A stretch of DNA of 64,000 bases from contig NC_006270.3 of the NCBI RefSeq assembly GCF_000011645.1, positions 2,353,501-2,417,500 of the forward strand, in the 5' to 3' direction. Origin of the DNA: Bacillus licheniformis DSM 13 = ATCC 14580 (GTDB lineage: Bacteria > Bacillota > Bacilli > Bacillales > Bacillaceae). Every line of letters begins with the position of its first letter. Position 1 is the stretch's first letter. This document shows positions 33,477 to 42,074 of the stretch, piece by piece. The notes under the pieces were generated by a model. The model made no database searches, was not told the origin of the DNA, and saw nothing but the letters and a program-made list of their open reading frames with translations. The translations under genes were made by a program, and so were the position numbers.

Positions 33477-33579
33477 GGTTATAGGAGCCCACATTTTCAC
33501 TAAGCTGTGCCCTTACAAGGCTTTCGTTCTCCTGACCGGAGCGTTGCGGATCCGCTGAAATGAACTGATTTCAATCCGT
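33477..33579 (-). other. Structured non-coding stretch after the LCP gene
   Basis: About 100 nt between the LCP stop and its terminator contain no reading frame but several small stems on the minus strand: CTCC GGTCA GGAG, GCCTT GTA AGGGC, and CAC with GTG before GGGCTCC. It is G+C richer than the flanks. I do not recognise a known riboswitch or sRNA. It could be a 3' UTR-derived RNA or the relic of another element. Confidence 0.3.
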
Positions 33580-34494
33580 TTATGACTTTAAGTCCAATTG
33601 TTGGCGAAGCTTTTTGGAAATCTCCATTCTCTTTTCGTCAGTCACTAGGTGATACCATAAGCTGTCAACTTTTTTGTCTTCACCTTCAATTTCTACCTGC
33701 TTAATATCTTTAGCAGCTTCTTTATAAGAACTTTGAATATCGATCATCTTGTCCAGTGTTAAGTTTGTTTTGATGTTTTTTTCTAATGCTGCCAAAATCT
33801 CCTGATAGTTTGTTAATGATTTTAATTGTGCACCTTCATGAATAATTTCGTTGATAATCTCACGCTGACGCTCTTGACGCCCAAAATCACCGCGGGGATC
33901 GTCTTTTCTCATCCGGGCATATGTCAATGCTGTTTTGCCGTCAAGATGCTGCTTCCCTTTTGACAGATGCACGCCTTCAAGGGTGAAATCAATCCGATTA
34001 TCCACCGTTACGCCGCCAATCGCATCTACTATATCTTTAAACCCATCCATATTGATTTTGATATAATAATTGATTGGAATGTTCAAAAATTGTTCTACAG
34101 TTTCAACGGTTCCTTCAATTCCGCCATACGTATAAGCCGAATTCATTTTCGAAAATTTATTTTTTGATTTGATAAACACCCTTGTATCACGCGGAATACT
34201 GGTCATTGTCGTTTTCTTTGTCTTCGGGTTAACAGTCATTACAATCATAGAATCCGGGCGTCCTTTATCACCGGGGCGCTCATCTATCCCCAATAAAAGA
34301 ATGGATATAGGATCGTGCGGAGCAGTATCCTTCTGCTCGGCATCCCGATGAAGAGGTTCGTACATTCCATTTATTGATTTGGCGACTGTACGGTAAATCC
34401 CGTATGACACCACACTGCCGATCGTTATCACTAGCGCGAGGACAAACAATATCACATTTTTCATCTTTAGTTTTCCTTTTCTCATTTTTACCAT
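33580..34494 (-). CDS. LytR-CpsA-Psr (LCP) family glycopolymer transferase
   Basis: LCP enzymes attach teichoic acids or other polyprenyl-linked glycopolymers to peptidoglycan. The 304-residue protein has an N-terminal anchor (about residues 13-33) and the LCP core LLLGIDERPGDKGRPDSM, SIPRDTRVFI, VDAIGGVTVDN and YARMRKDDPRGDFGRQERQ with the catalytic Arg/Asp cluster. The start is ATG 34494 after AAGGAAGGGATACT. It follows the deacetylase gene by 34 bp and both share one terminator. It may add to the housekeeping TagT/U/V set. Confidence 0.9.
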   Translation of the reverse strand: MVKMRKGKLKMKNVILFVLALVITIGSVVSYGIYRTVAKSINGMYEPLHRDAEQKDTAPHDPISILLLGIDERPGDKGRPDSMIVMTVNPKTKKTTMTSIPRDTRVFIKSKNKFSKMNSAYTYGGIEGTVETVEQFLNIPINYYIKINMDGFKDIVDAIGGVTVDNRIDFTLEGVHLSKGKQHLDGKTALTYARMRKDDPRGDFGRQERQREIINEIIHEGAQLKSLTNYQEILAALEKNIKTNLTLDKMIDIQSSYKEAAKDIKQVEIEGEDKKVDSLWYHLVTDEKRMEISKKLRQQLDLKS

Positions 34495-34528
34495 AGTATC
34501 CCTTCCTTGTTGATGCATCTCATATTTT

Positions 34529-35359
34529 TTAATTCCATCTGAAATGAACCGGTTTTATCGAATCATGAATGGGCTTCATTTCATATCCGTTTTCTTGGAA
34601 GTATTTCAATAGTTTCTCTAAATGGGCCGCAGTTGTCGGTTTTTCATGCATCAATACAACTAGCGGCTCAACACCGGAAAGGTTATTGACTTGCTGAATC
34701 ACATTATTCACGAATTGACCGTTTGTATTTGCAGATTTCCAGTCCTCTGAATCAACAGTCCAGTCCCAAAGGTTAAAATGGTCGCGCTTAATTACTTCTT
34801 GAAATGGACCGGTGATATAGGGCTTTGATCCGTAAGGCGATCTGATCAAATGTGTGTCAACGTTGGTCGTTTCTTTGATGGCTTTAAGCGTATCATTCAT
34901 TTCTGCCGCGAAGCTTTCAGGAGATTTATAGATTTTCGATACTTGATGCGTCACTCCGTGAGAGCCGACAGAATGGCCGTTTTCAACCATTTTCTTCACA
35001 ATATCGGGATTTTGTTCAATATTCGGTTTTAACATGAAAAATGTAGCTTTCGCATGATACTTATCGAGCAAACTTAAGATTTTATCTGAAGCCGCAGGAT
35101 TCGGACCGTCATCAAATGACAAATAGACGACCTTTCCGATTTCCGGCGCTGTTTGCTTACTTTCTTTTTTCTCTGCTTTATGTTTGCCTCCCGGCACCGA
35201 TGCTGAAGCCGCGGAATTTTCTTTTATCGGTTCCTGCTTTGGGCCGGCAAGCGCATTCCAAGAAATGCATAACAAAGTCACACCGAATACAATCAACATA
35301 CCTAGCACTAATTTTCCTAGTGCGCTCAATTTATGATCTTCTTTTGGTGAATTTGACAC
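34529..35359 (-). CDS. Membrane-anchored polysaccharide deacetylase
   Basis: A 276-residue NodB-type deacetylase. It has an anchor (about residues 14-37), a Lys/Glu-rich spacer, then motif 1 VYLSFDDGPNP (catalytic Asp, metal Asp), motif 2 GHSVGSHGVTH (metal His pair), motif 3 RSPYG and a late LVVLMHE. It should deacetylate peptidoglycan or a wall glycan outside the cell. GTG 35359 with AAGGAG 9 nt upstream is better than the in-frame TTG at 35368, which touches that site. It is operonic with the LCP gene. Confidence 0.88.
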   Translation of the reverse strand: MSNSPKEDHKLSALGKLVLGMLIVFGVTLLCISWNALAGPKQEPIKENSAASASVPGGKHKAEKKESKQTAPEIGKVVYLSFDDGPNPAASDKILSLLDKYHAKATFFMLKPNIEQNPDIVKKMVENGHSVGSHGVTHQVSKIYKSPESFAAEMNDTLKAIKETTNVDTHLIRSPYGSKPYITGPFQEVIKRDHFNLWDWTVDSEDWKSANTNGQFVNNVIQQVNNLSGVEPLVVLMHEKPTTAAHLEKLLKYFQENGYEMKPIHDSIKPVHFRWN

Positions 35360-35414
35360 TTTTTCCAACTCCTTAGACTTTAATTAACAATCACTAGGTT
35401 TCTTTTAAACTCGT

Positions 35415-35430
35415 CACTCACAAGTGACAA
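35415..35430. promoter_or_regulatory. Inverted repeat upstream of the deacetylase
   Basis: GTCACT CACA AGTGAC is a perfect 6-bp inverted repeat about 55 bp before the deacetylase start. It is a candidate operator, perhaps for the neighbouring response regulator. The 331-bp gap 35360-35690 otherwise shows only weak promoter-like hexamers and a terminator. Confidence 0.3.
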
Positions 35431-35621
35431 TTTTTTAAGCTGCTATTTTTGAAGACAAAGTTCTATAAGAAGGATGCTCTTTAAATATAAGAGGAAGATA
35501 TCGCAGAAGTTCGACCAACTTGTAAACAAAATGTCACAAAAAGAAGAAAAACATCATTTTTTGAGGAATGATAATCAGGCTAATTACCCTGCAAAAAAAG
35601 TGAAAGAAGTCTTTACAAAAG

Positions 35622-35662
35622 AAAAACCTTATTTCGGTTAAATGCCGAAATAAGGTTTTTTT
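35622..35662 (-). terminator. Terminator of the kinase-propeller operon
   Basis: AAAAACCTTATTTCGG and CCGAAATAAGGTTTTT form a 16-bp perfect stem with a 7-nt loop. It has T-rich tracts on both strands and lies 29 bp after the propeller gene. Confidence 0.9.
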
Positions 35663-35690
35663 GCCTGATATTAAAGTGGAGAACGAACAA

Positions 35691-36824
35691 TTATTTAAAT
35701 GTGATGATATAAGCTTGCTCTTCTAAAAATCGCACGGATGCACTCTCCATGGCAGGGTACTGGTATTGAGCGTTAACAAGCAGGCTGTTGCCGTCCGGAC
35801 TCCAAAATATTTCCGAAGGGATGGTGCCGTGGTATATCGGTTCTTCATAGAGGATATTTTTCCCCTGAAGCTTACCTGCATAGATATTGTCTTCATCCTT
35901 TAAAGAGTAAGCGATTTTCTTAAAGTCGTTTGAGAATTTAAAAACAGTTACTTTATCGAGCAGAGCAGAAAGCTCTCCGTTTCTGCGATCATATTCGCAC
36001 AGGGTTTCCCCGGTGTCCAGGAATACAAATTGATCATTGTTTAACCAAACAGGCCCGCCGCGGCTGTCCAGACGCTTGTCCTCGATTTTAATGCGGCTGC
36101 CGTCAATGGTTCCCATTCTGATCCCGTACTCGTCGGAACGCTGCAACACGGTAAACAGCAAATCTCGTCCATTATCGGAGATGTTAACTCCGGTAAGCGA
36201 ATCCTTCTCCGCAAAATCATTCAATGAATACGTTTTAAGCGTTCCGGAAGCCGTATCATAAACACGAAGGCCGGTCTCATCCCCCTGCCCGACATCTAAA
36301 ACAAGATAGCAAACGTATCTGCTATTATTTGACCATGAAACATCTTGGACATAGACCTCACTGCTGGCGGAGGTGCTGGCGATTTCTGTTTTTTTCCCGC
36401 TCGCCGGCGAAAACAGCTGCATTGATGCCTTACTTAATGACAAAGTGACTCCGGCGATACGCTTTCCGTCTGGAGACATTTTTAGGTTGGACGTGTTGCT
36501 TTCAATGCCTTTTACGATTTCAGCTTTTTCATAGGGGGAGGAAAGGCGCTGAAGACTGTGCGCTGTACGTTCGGATGTCCCTTCTCCCTTGAAAAAACCG
36601 ACAACGGAATCCGGTGAAGACCACCCGAGCAGCTGCCCGACTTTTGGAAGACGATAGATCGTATTGACTTGAAAAGGGCGGGTCTTCTGGTCATAGATAT
36701 GATTTTCTTCCCCGCTTGGGATAATAATCGTTTCCGATCTTTTTCCGACATTATAACTGGACACGATAATGATCAGAAACAGCAGCACTCCTGCCCATAT
36801 AATAAACGGTTTGTTTTTCATCAT
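35691..36824 (-). CDS. Membrane-anchored beta-propeller protein
   Basis: A 377-residue protein with one N-terminal membrane helix (about residues 6-23) and an outer domain of WD40/TolB-like blades. Recognisable strands include LKMSPDGKRIAGVTLS, VSWSNNSRYVCYLV, VNISDNGRDLLFTV, GPVWLNNDQFVFLD and IFWSPDGNSLLVN. No enzyme motif is seen, so a binding or sensing role is likely. Its ATG overlaps the histidine kinase stop by 4 bp, which suggests an accessory sensor for that kinase. I do not know a characterised homologue. Confidence 0.75.
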   Translation of the reverse strand: MMKNKPFIIWAGVLLFLIIIVSSYNVGKRSETIIIPSGEENHIYDQKTRPFQVNTIYRLPKVGQLLGWSSPDSVVGFFKGEGTSERTAHSLQRLSSPYEKAEIVKGIESNTSNLKMSPDGKRIAGVTLSLSKASMQLFSPASGKKTEIASTSASSEVYVQDVSWSNNSRYVCYLVLDVGQGDETGLRVYDTASGTLKTYSLNDFAEKDSLTGVNISDNGRDLLFTVLQRSDEYGIRMGTIDGSRIKIEDKRLDSRGGPVWLNNDQFVFLDTGETLCEYDRRNGELSALLDKVTVFKFSNDFKKIAYSLKDEDNIYAGKLQGKNILYEEPIYHGTIPSEIFWSPDGNSLLVNAQYQYPAMESASVRFLEEQAYIITFK

Positions 36825-38272
36825 TTCTCAACCTTTGCGTAAGCTAATTCAACTTGAATCACTGTGTGGTTTTCTTTGTAGAACATCTCGATTGTTCCTC
36901 CGTGTTCGTCAACAATTGTTTTCACAATGCTTAATCCCAAACCTACACTTCCTTCTTCCTTAATCTTCTGATTGACTGAATAAAAAGGTTGGAACATTTT
37001 GGTGTGTTGGTCATTTTCCAATGGATCGCTTGGATTCTTGAATGTAAAAAGAATGTTTTCTCCAACGATTTCGGCCTTAATGATGATTTCCGAATGAGAT
37101 AAGCTGTATTTGATGGCGTTGTCCAGCAGATTGATAAAAAGCTGGCGCAGCCTGCTCACCTCACCAAGAACGTACAGGCCATCTTCAATGTCACAGGTGA
37201 TCCTTTTCTTATACCGTTCTGCCCGAAATTTCATCGACTCGCAAACATCTTTTAAAATTTCGCCTGCGTCGATCCTGTCAAATTGAGCACTCTTGGACGT
37301 TTCCCGGGATACTTCAAGAAGCTTGATCACCAAATTATGCAGGCGCCGGCTTTCTTCGACAATGTGGTTCATTCCTTTATCAAAAAATTTCCGGTCCGCT
37401 TCCCCTTTATCTTTTATGATCTCAGCATATCCTTGGATGGAAGTCAGAGGTGTTTTCAGCTCATGCGTCATATTATCAAAAAACCGTTTTTCTTGTTCGT
37501 TAAGTTCTTTTAGACGGTCGCGATCCCTTTCGATGGTTAAAATTTGTTCCCGAATCCTGCTGATCATATCGTTAAAGTTGACGGCAAGCTGGCCAATCTC
37601 ATCTTTTCTATTAAAGTGGATATCCATATCCAGCTTACCCTTCTTGACTTGTGAGGTGGCATCTGTCAGCTTGACGAGCGGAATCGTGATATGTCTGGAC
37701 AGGATATAGGAGAAAAGGAACGCCGCCACAAATATTGCAAGCGCGATATAAAAAACAATATCCAGAATCTCTCCGCTCTGCTTATACAGCAGGTCGAAAT
37801 TTTTCGAAAAGCGTAATATGCCTACTTTTGTGCCTTCAATGACAACCGGATATGAGAAAAACACTTTTGCTTTATTCCGGTTATAGGTGATATGATAGGC
37901 AGTCTTTCCTTTGATCGCCTGTTGAAGATCTTCATCACTCCCTCTGGAAAACACCTTCTGATCAGAAGAAGACAACAATGCGCCATCTACTGTATAAACA
38001 CCGACATTGCTTCCTGTGGAGTGATTTAAATTATCTACCATTTCATCGGCCATATCACCGAAATAAAGTTCATTGTTTTTATAGTGATTGATTAAAAATG
38101 CTTGGTTTACATAGACGGTACTGTTTTTTTTCAGTTCGACTAAATCCGATGTTACAATTTTTTCGTTACTCGACCAAATGACGTTCTTAACCGTGTGATT
38201 GAGCACAAGGAAAGAGAGAGAAAAAATCAGAAAAAAGCCAACAATAAACTTGCCCTTGATGGTCCGTAACAC
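36821..38272 (-). CDS. Sensor histidine kinase of the envelope island
   Basis: A 483-residue kinase with two membrane helices (about residues 9-27 and 170-192) flanking an extracytoplasmic sensor of about 140 residues. A HAMP domain (SRHITIPLVKLTDATSQVKK) follows. The H-box FFDNMTHELKTPLTSIQGY holds the phosphorylated His, and the ATP domain shows LINLLDNAIKYS and GSVGLGLSIVKTIVDEHGG. It follows its regulator gene by 3 bp and overlaps the propeller gene by 4 bp. The ligand is unknown; an envelope signal fits the neighbours. Confidence 0.92.
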   Translation of the reverse strand: MLRTIKGKFIVGFFLIFSLSFLVLNHTVKNVIWSSNEKIVTSDLVELKKNSTVYVNQAFLINHYKNNELYFGDMADEMVDNLNHSTGSNVGVYTVDGALLSSSDQKVFSRGSDEDLQQAIKGKTAYHITYNRNKAKVFFSYPVVIEGTKVGILRFSKNFDLLYKQSGEILDIVFYIALAIFVAAFLFSYILSRHITIPLVKLTDATSQVKKGKLDMDIHFNRKDEIGQLAVNFNDMISRIREQILTIERDRDRLKELNEQEKRFFDNMTHELKTPLTSIQGYAEIIKDKGEADRKFFDKGMNHIVEESRRLHNLVIKLLEVSRETSKSAQFDRIDAGEILKDVCESMKFRAERYKKRITCDIEDGLYVLGEVSRLRQLFINLLDNAIKYSLSHSEIIIKAEIVGENILFTFKNPSDPLENDQHTKMFQPFYSVNQKIKEEGSVGLGLSIVKTIVDEHGGTIEMFYKENHTVIQVELAYAKVEK

Positions 38273-38275
38273 TCT

Positions 38276-38977
38276 CTACTCCTCCTGCTTCTCGAATTTA
38301 TATCCGATGCCGAACACTGTTTTAATCAAGTCGCTTGCATCAAGCTTTTTGCGGAGTCTTTGAATATGGGTATCGACTGTACGGGTGTCACCGAAAAAAT
38401 CGTATCCCCAGATGAATTCCAAAAGCTCTGAACGGGTAAAAACTTTTCCCCGATGGTCAACCAAAGTCATTAGCAGATCATATTCTTTAGGAGTTAATTC
38501 GACGGCTGCCCCGTCTTTTTTCACCAGTCTTTCGCCCGGAACGATCACAATATTTTTAAACCGGATCTCATCCACTTTTTCCGTTTCCCGTTCGTTCACA
38601 TGATGGGCTTGTTCCAGACGCCGAAGGATCGTGCGTATTCTCGCGACAACTTCGCGCAGATCAAACGGCTTTGTAATATAGTCATCGGCCCCGAATTCCA
38701 ACCCCAGTATTTTATCCGTGATATCTGATTTTGCGGTAATCATCAGTATTGGAATATTACAGCTTTCGGTCACTTTTTTGCAAATATCCAATCCGCTGCA
38801 GTCCGGCAGCATCCAATCGAGGAGCAGAAGGTCAGGTTTGAACTGATCTAGTTTCCTCATTCCTGAAGAACCGTTATTGACCGTGCACGTTTCAAAGCCT
38901 TCGGACGTCAGCCCGTATGAAAGCAAATCAGCAATTGCTTCATCATCTTCAATAATCAGTATTTTTGTTTTTTCCAT
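38276..38977 (-). CDS. OmpR-family response regulator of the envelope island
   Basis: A 233-residue regulator with a receiver domain (acidic pair Asp11/Asp12, phosphoacceptor Asp54 in LLLLDWMLPD, TAKSD and ITKPFD) and a winged-helix output domain (TPKEYDLLMTLVDHRGKVF, TRTVDTHIQRLRKKL). It is first in a three-gene operon with the kinase and propeller genes. It resembles ResD next door in layout, but the sequences are distinct. The likely targets are its own operon and the deacetylase-LCP pair. Confidence 0.93.
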   Translation of the reverse strand: MEKTKILIIEDDEAIADLLSYGLTSEGFETCTVNNGSSGMRKLDQFKPDLLLLDWMLPDCSGLDICKKVTESCNIPILMITAKSDITDKILGLEFGADDYITKPFDLREVVARIRTILRRLEQAHHVNERETEKVDEIRFKNIVIVPGERLVKKDGAAVELTPKEYDLLMTLVDHRGKVFTRSELLEFIWGYDFFGDTRTVDTHIQRLRKKLDASDLIKTVFGIGYKFEKQEE

Positions 38978-39429
38978 CAGTCATCACTCATTCCCTGTTT
39001 CATGCTTATTTTATCTAAAAAATCTCTTTTGTTTCTCGCATCCTTCTATAGAGATTATACATAAATCCAAACCAAAGTCTTCATTTGACAGCCCTTCAGT
39101 CATCCCACTCTTATTGGGAATGGCTGGCGGACTTTAGTGTGTGCAGTAAAAAGCGAACCGCCTTGTATAGATTACCAGAACGGGAGCGGCCATTTCCATA
39201 TGCGGTTTTCACTATGATAAAGTTTGCGGTTGTCCTAAATTCTTCTTTCATCTCCTCTTAGACGCTCATCTGTCTTCCTGAAATTCTCACTCTTTTATCG
39301 GCTACAAAGGCATAAACGTTTCAGGATATACAGAAATTTTACAAATTGGATACATTTTGCCCTCAAATAACTGAGCACCTGTTCTGTATGAACAGGTGCT
39401 CTTTGTTTCGTATGGAACAAGATTCTTCG
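38978..39429. other. 452-bp intergenic region between the island and resE
   Basis: No reading frame of note is seen. On the minus strand a perfect TATAAT (39054-39059) with a poor -35 could serve the response regulator, 77 bp downstream. The right end holds the resE-side hairpin at 39373-39401. Several short GCGGTT/AACCGC words lie around 39150-39235 without a clear pattern. Confidence 0.4.
39373..39401 (-). terminator. resE-side hairpin; right island repeat
   Basis: A perfect 12-bp stem GAGCACCTGTTC / GAACAGGTGCTC with a 5-nt loop, 29 bp after the resE stop. The T tract is better on the plus side (TTTGTTT) than on the minus side (AGTTATTTG), so as a resE terminator it is imperfect. Confidence 0.5.
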
Positions 39430-41211
39430 TCAAATTTGGCCATCATCCTGCTTATTTCTTGGAATGTAGAACGTGAAGGAAGTACCTTCGTTCAGCATGC
39501 TGTGGACGGTGATCGATCCGTTGTGTGCATCGACGATGTTTTTGACGATCGCAAGCCCGAGGCCAGTCCCGCCTTTTCCTCTCGTCCTTGCTTTATCGGC
39601 CTTATAAAAACGTTCAAAAATAAACGGCAGATCCTCTTCGGGAATCCCGCTGCCGGAGTCTTTCACGGCAATCTTCAGCCCGCTTTCAGCAGACTGCACA
39701 TCGACATGAACGGTGCCCCCGGCATTTGTATGGCGGATCGCGTTGTCAATCAGGTTGGTTAAAACCTGCTCCATTTTGTCCGGATCAAACACAAATTTTG
39801 CTTCATGCAGATCAAGATTGTGAGAAAGCGTAATATTTTTGTCCCCGGCCACTCCGTAAAACTTTCTGAACACTCTCTCAAAAAACTCGCGGAGCTCCAC
39901 CGGTTCAACGTTTAAGGAAATATGCCCCGCCTCCATTCTGGCAAGGTCCAGCAAATCATTCACAAGCCTTCCCATTCTTAAAGACTCGTCATAGATGACC
40001 TGGGCGATTTCCTTTTTTTCTTCCTCAGAGCTTGCGATGTCGTCAACGATCGCTTCACTGTACCCTTGAAGCATCGAAATCGGTGTTCTCAGCTCATGGC
40101 TGACATTGGCGATAAAATCTTTTCTCAGCTTATCAAGCCGTCTTTCCTCCGTCATATCCCTCAACACGGCAACCGCTCCGCGTACATGGGACTGATTGTA
40201 CAGCGGACTCATGAGCAGCACCCATGTTCTGCCTTGCAGGGTCATTTCAATCATCTGCTCTTTCTCCGTGCTGACGGTGTTTTGAAAAAGCTCTCGCGCT
40301 TCGGGAGGCAGTTCATGGCCTTCTTTTACATTCATGTTCTGCTCATAATACCAAGCCTGTAAAAAGCGTTCAGCCGGAGGGTTTGTCACAAGGATTGTCC
40401 CGTCGATATTAATGGTGATCACGCCGTCGGCCATACTGCTTAAGATATTCGACAAATGCTCCTTTTCCTGATTGAGTGCCGTAATGTGAAACTTCAGCTG
40501 GCGCCCCATTTGGTTAAAGGCAATCGCCAGCTCGCCGATTTCATCCTGGGTCAGAATCGGAATCTTCGTATCAAACTTCCCTTTCGCCAAGTCCTGGGCA
40601 CCCTGCCGCATTTTTCTGAGCGGGTAGGTAATCCGGCTTGAGAGGAAGAAAGCGAAAATCGTCGTTAACACAATCGCAATCGCAGCGGCAAAGAGGATAT
40701 ACCTCGTCGTATGCTGTGTCGTATCCTTGACGGCAAGAAGCGATTGAGAAAGAAACACCATGCCTTCATCTTCGCCTTTCCCGTAGGGTACGCCGACAAT
40801 CAGCTGATCGTTCTTTTGATTGGAGATAACCGTCCTCTTCTGCACTTTTTGATGCTTGCGAAGCGCTTCGTTCAGATCTGGATCGTTTTTAATATCTTTT
40901 AATGTGATGGAAGCCACTTTTTGATGTTCCCGCGGTGAATACCAATATTCATTCTCATTTTTGATGACGGCGATGCTCGTCAGTTCATCGGCAAGCTCCC
41001 ATGTAATCGATCTGGCTGTCTCCTGGTCTTTATGGTTTTCCATGATGACGGCCACCTTGCTGGCGAGCTTTGTCAAATCAGCTTCCGCTTCATCTACATG
41101 GTAGTTTTCAATAAACTCGAGCAGAAAGAACGTAAGGATAAATAAGACAAATGAAACCAAAAGCAGTATGGTAAACCACAGTTTACCGACTACGCTCTTC
41201 CAAAACTTCAT
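39430..41211 (-). CDS. resE: Redox-responsive sensor kinase ResE
   Basis: ResE phosphorylates ResD under oxygen limitation or nitric oxide. The 593-residue protein has two membrane helices (about residues 12-32 and 165-185) around an outer sensor, then HAMP (SSRITYPLRKMRQGAQDL) and a PAS domain (about 240-350). The H-box is FIANVSHELRTPISMLQGY and the catalytic domain has LTNLIDNAIRHT and GGTGLGLAIVKNIVDAHNG. It overlaps resD by 4 bp. In B. subtilis sigX lies directly beyond it; here five other genes intervene. Confidence 0.96.
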   Translation of the reverse strand: MKFWKSVVGKLWFTILLLVSFVLFILTFFLLEFIENYHVDEAEADLTKLASKVAVIMENHKDQETARSITWELADELTSIAVIKNENEYWYSPREHQKVASITLKDIKNDPDLNEALRKHQKVQKRTVISNQKNDQLIVGVPYGKGEDEGMVFLSQSLLAVKDTTQHTTRYILFAAAIAIVLTTIFAFFLSSRITYPLRKMRQGAQDLAKGKFDTKIPILTQDEIGELAIAFNQMGRQLKFHITALNQEKEHLSNILSSMADGVITINIDGTILVTNPPAERFLQAWYYEQNMNVKEGHELPPEARELFQNTVSTEKEQMIEMTLQGRTWVLLMSPLYNQSHVRGAVAVLRDMTEERRLDKLRKDFIANVSHELRTPISMLQGYSEAIVDDIASSEEEKKEIAQVIYDESLRMGRLVNDLLDLARMEAGHISLNVEPVELREFFERVFRKFYGVAGDKNITLSHNLDLHEAKFVFDPDKMEQVLTNLIDNAIRHTNAGGTVHVDVQSAESGLKIAVKDSGSGIPEEDLPFIFERFYKADKARTRGKGGTGLGLAIVKNIVDAHNGSITVHSMLNEGTSFTFYIPRNKQDDGQI

Positions 41212-41930
41212 TCGTTTCCGACCTCAAATTTATACCCGACGCCCCATACTGTTACGATTTTTTTCGCAGCTTTCGGCGAGACTTTGTTCAATTTTTCACG
41301 TAAACGTTTAACATGGGTATCGACCGTTCTCAAGTCGCCGAAAAACTCGTATTGCCATACTTCCTTCAGCAGCTTTTCACGATCGTATACTTTATCAGGA
41401 GTTTTGGCCAGAAAGTAAAGCAGTTCGTATTCTTTCGGCGTCAGGCTGACTTCCGTTCCGTCCGCCATGACTCTGTGAGCATCGTGATCAATGGATAAGT
41501 GAGAAAAAACAAGCACATTTTTTGCCGTTGTATCCGTATTCAGGTAAGAGGTTTGCGATGATCTTCTTAGGAGCGCCTTGACTCTCAGCACCACTTCCCT
41601 CGGACTGAAAGGTTTCACAATGTAGTCATCGGTTCCGACTTCAAAGCCCTGCACCCGGTTCGCTTCTTCGCCTTTCGCCGTCAGCATGATGATCGGAGTG
41701 GCTTTTTTATCGCGTACTTGGCGGCATACTTCAATGCCGTCGGTTCCCGGCATCATCAAATCGAGCAGGATTAAATCGTAATCGTTGCCGAGGGCTTTGT
41801 CGATGGCTTCATCGCCATTCTCGGCTTCTTCGATCTTGTAGTTTTCCCTTTCAAGGTACATTTTTAAAAGTCGTCTGATTCTTGCCTCATCATCTACTAC
41901 TAATATTTTTGTCTCTTTCGTCTGTTCCAT
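41208..41930 (-). CDS. resD: Response regulator ResD
   Basis: ResD activates aerobic and anaerobic respiration genes, including ctaA, fnr, nasDEF, hmp and resABC. The 240-residue OmpR-type protein has the acidic pair Asp13/Asp14, phosphoacceptor Asp57 (LILLDLMMPG) and Lys in YIVKPFSPRE. The winged helix shows LTPKEYELLYFLAKTPDKVY and TVDTHVKRLREKL. ATG 41930 follows CAGGAGGTTTACG. It has its own promoter in addition to read-through from resABC. Confidence 0.97.
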   Translation of the reverse strand: MEQTKETKILVVDDEARIRRLLKMYLERENYKIEEAENGDEAIDKALGNDYDLILLDLMMPGTDGIEVCRQVRDKKATPIIMLTAKGEEANRVQGFEVGTDDYIVKPFSPREVVLRVKALLRRSSQTSYLNTDTTAKNVLVFSHLSIDHDAHRVMADGTEVSLTPKEYELLYFLAKTPDKVYDREKLLKEVWQYEFFGDLRTVDTHVKRLREKLNKVSPKAAKKIVTVWGVGYKFEVGNE

Positions 41931-41963
41931 CGTAAACCTCCTGATTTGAATCTTCTTACATTC

Positions 41964-41992
41964 ATTTTATTAGAAAAGCGATTGTAAGCCAA
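41964..41992 (-). promoter_or_regulatory. resDE promoter
   Basis: Minus strand: TTGGCT (41987-41992), a 17-bp spacer, TAAAAT (41964-41969), 34 bp before the resD ATG and after the resC hairpin. Confidence 0.6.
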
Positions 41993-42018
41993 GCCAAGAA
42001 TGCCTTTCCTCAATTTAA

Positions 42019-42062
42019 AACAAAAAGCTGCGGAAGGCCCGGTGAAAAGCCCGGACCTTCCT
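42019..42062 (-). terminator. resABC attenuating terminator
   Basis: The minus strand reads GGAAGGTCCGGG, loop, CCGGGCCTTCC with a one-base bulge, then GCAGC and TTTTTG. It stands between resC and the resD promoter. Confidence 0.7.
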
Positions 42063-42074
42063 GCACCGCACGGA

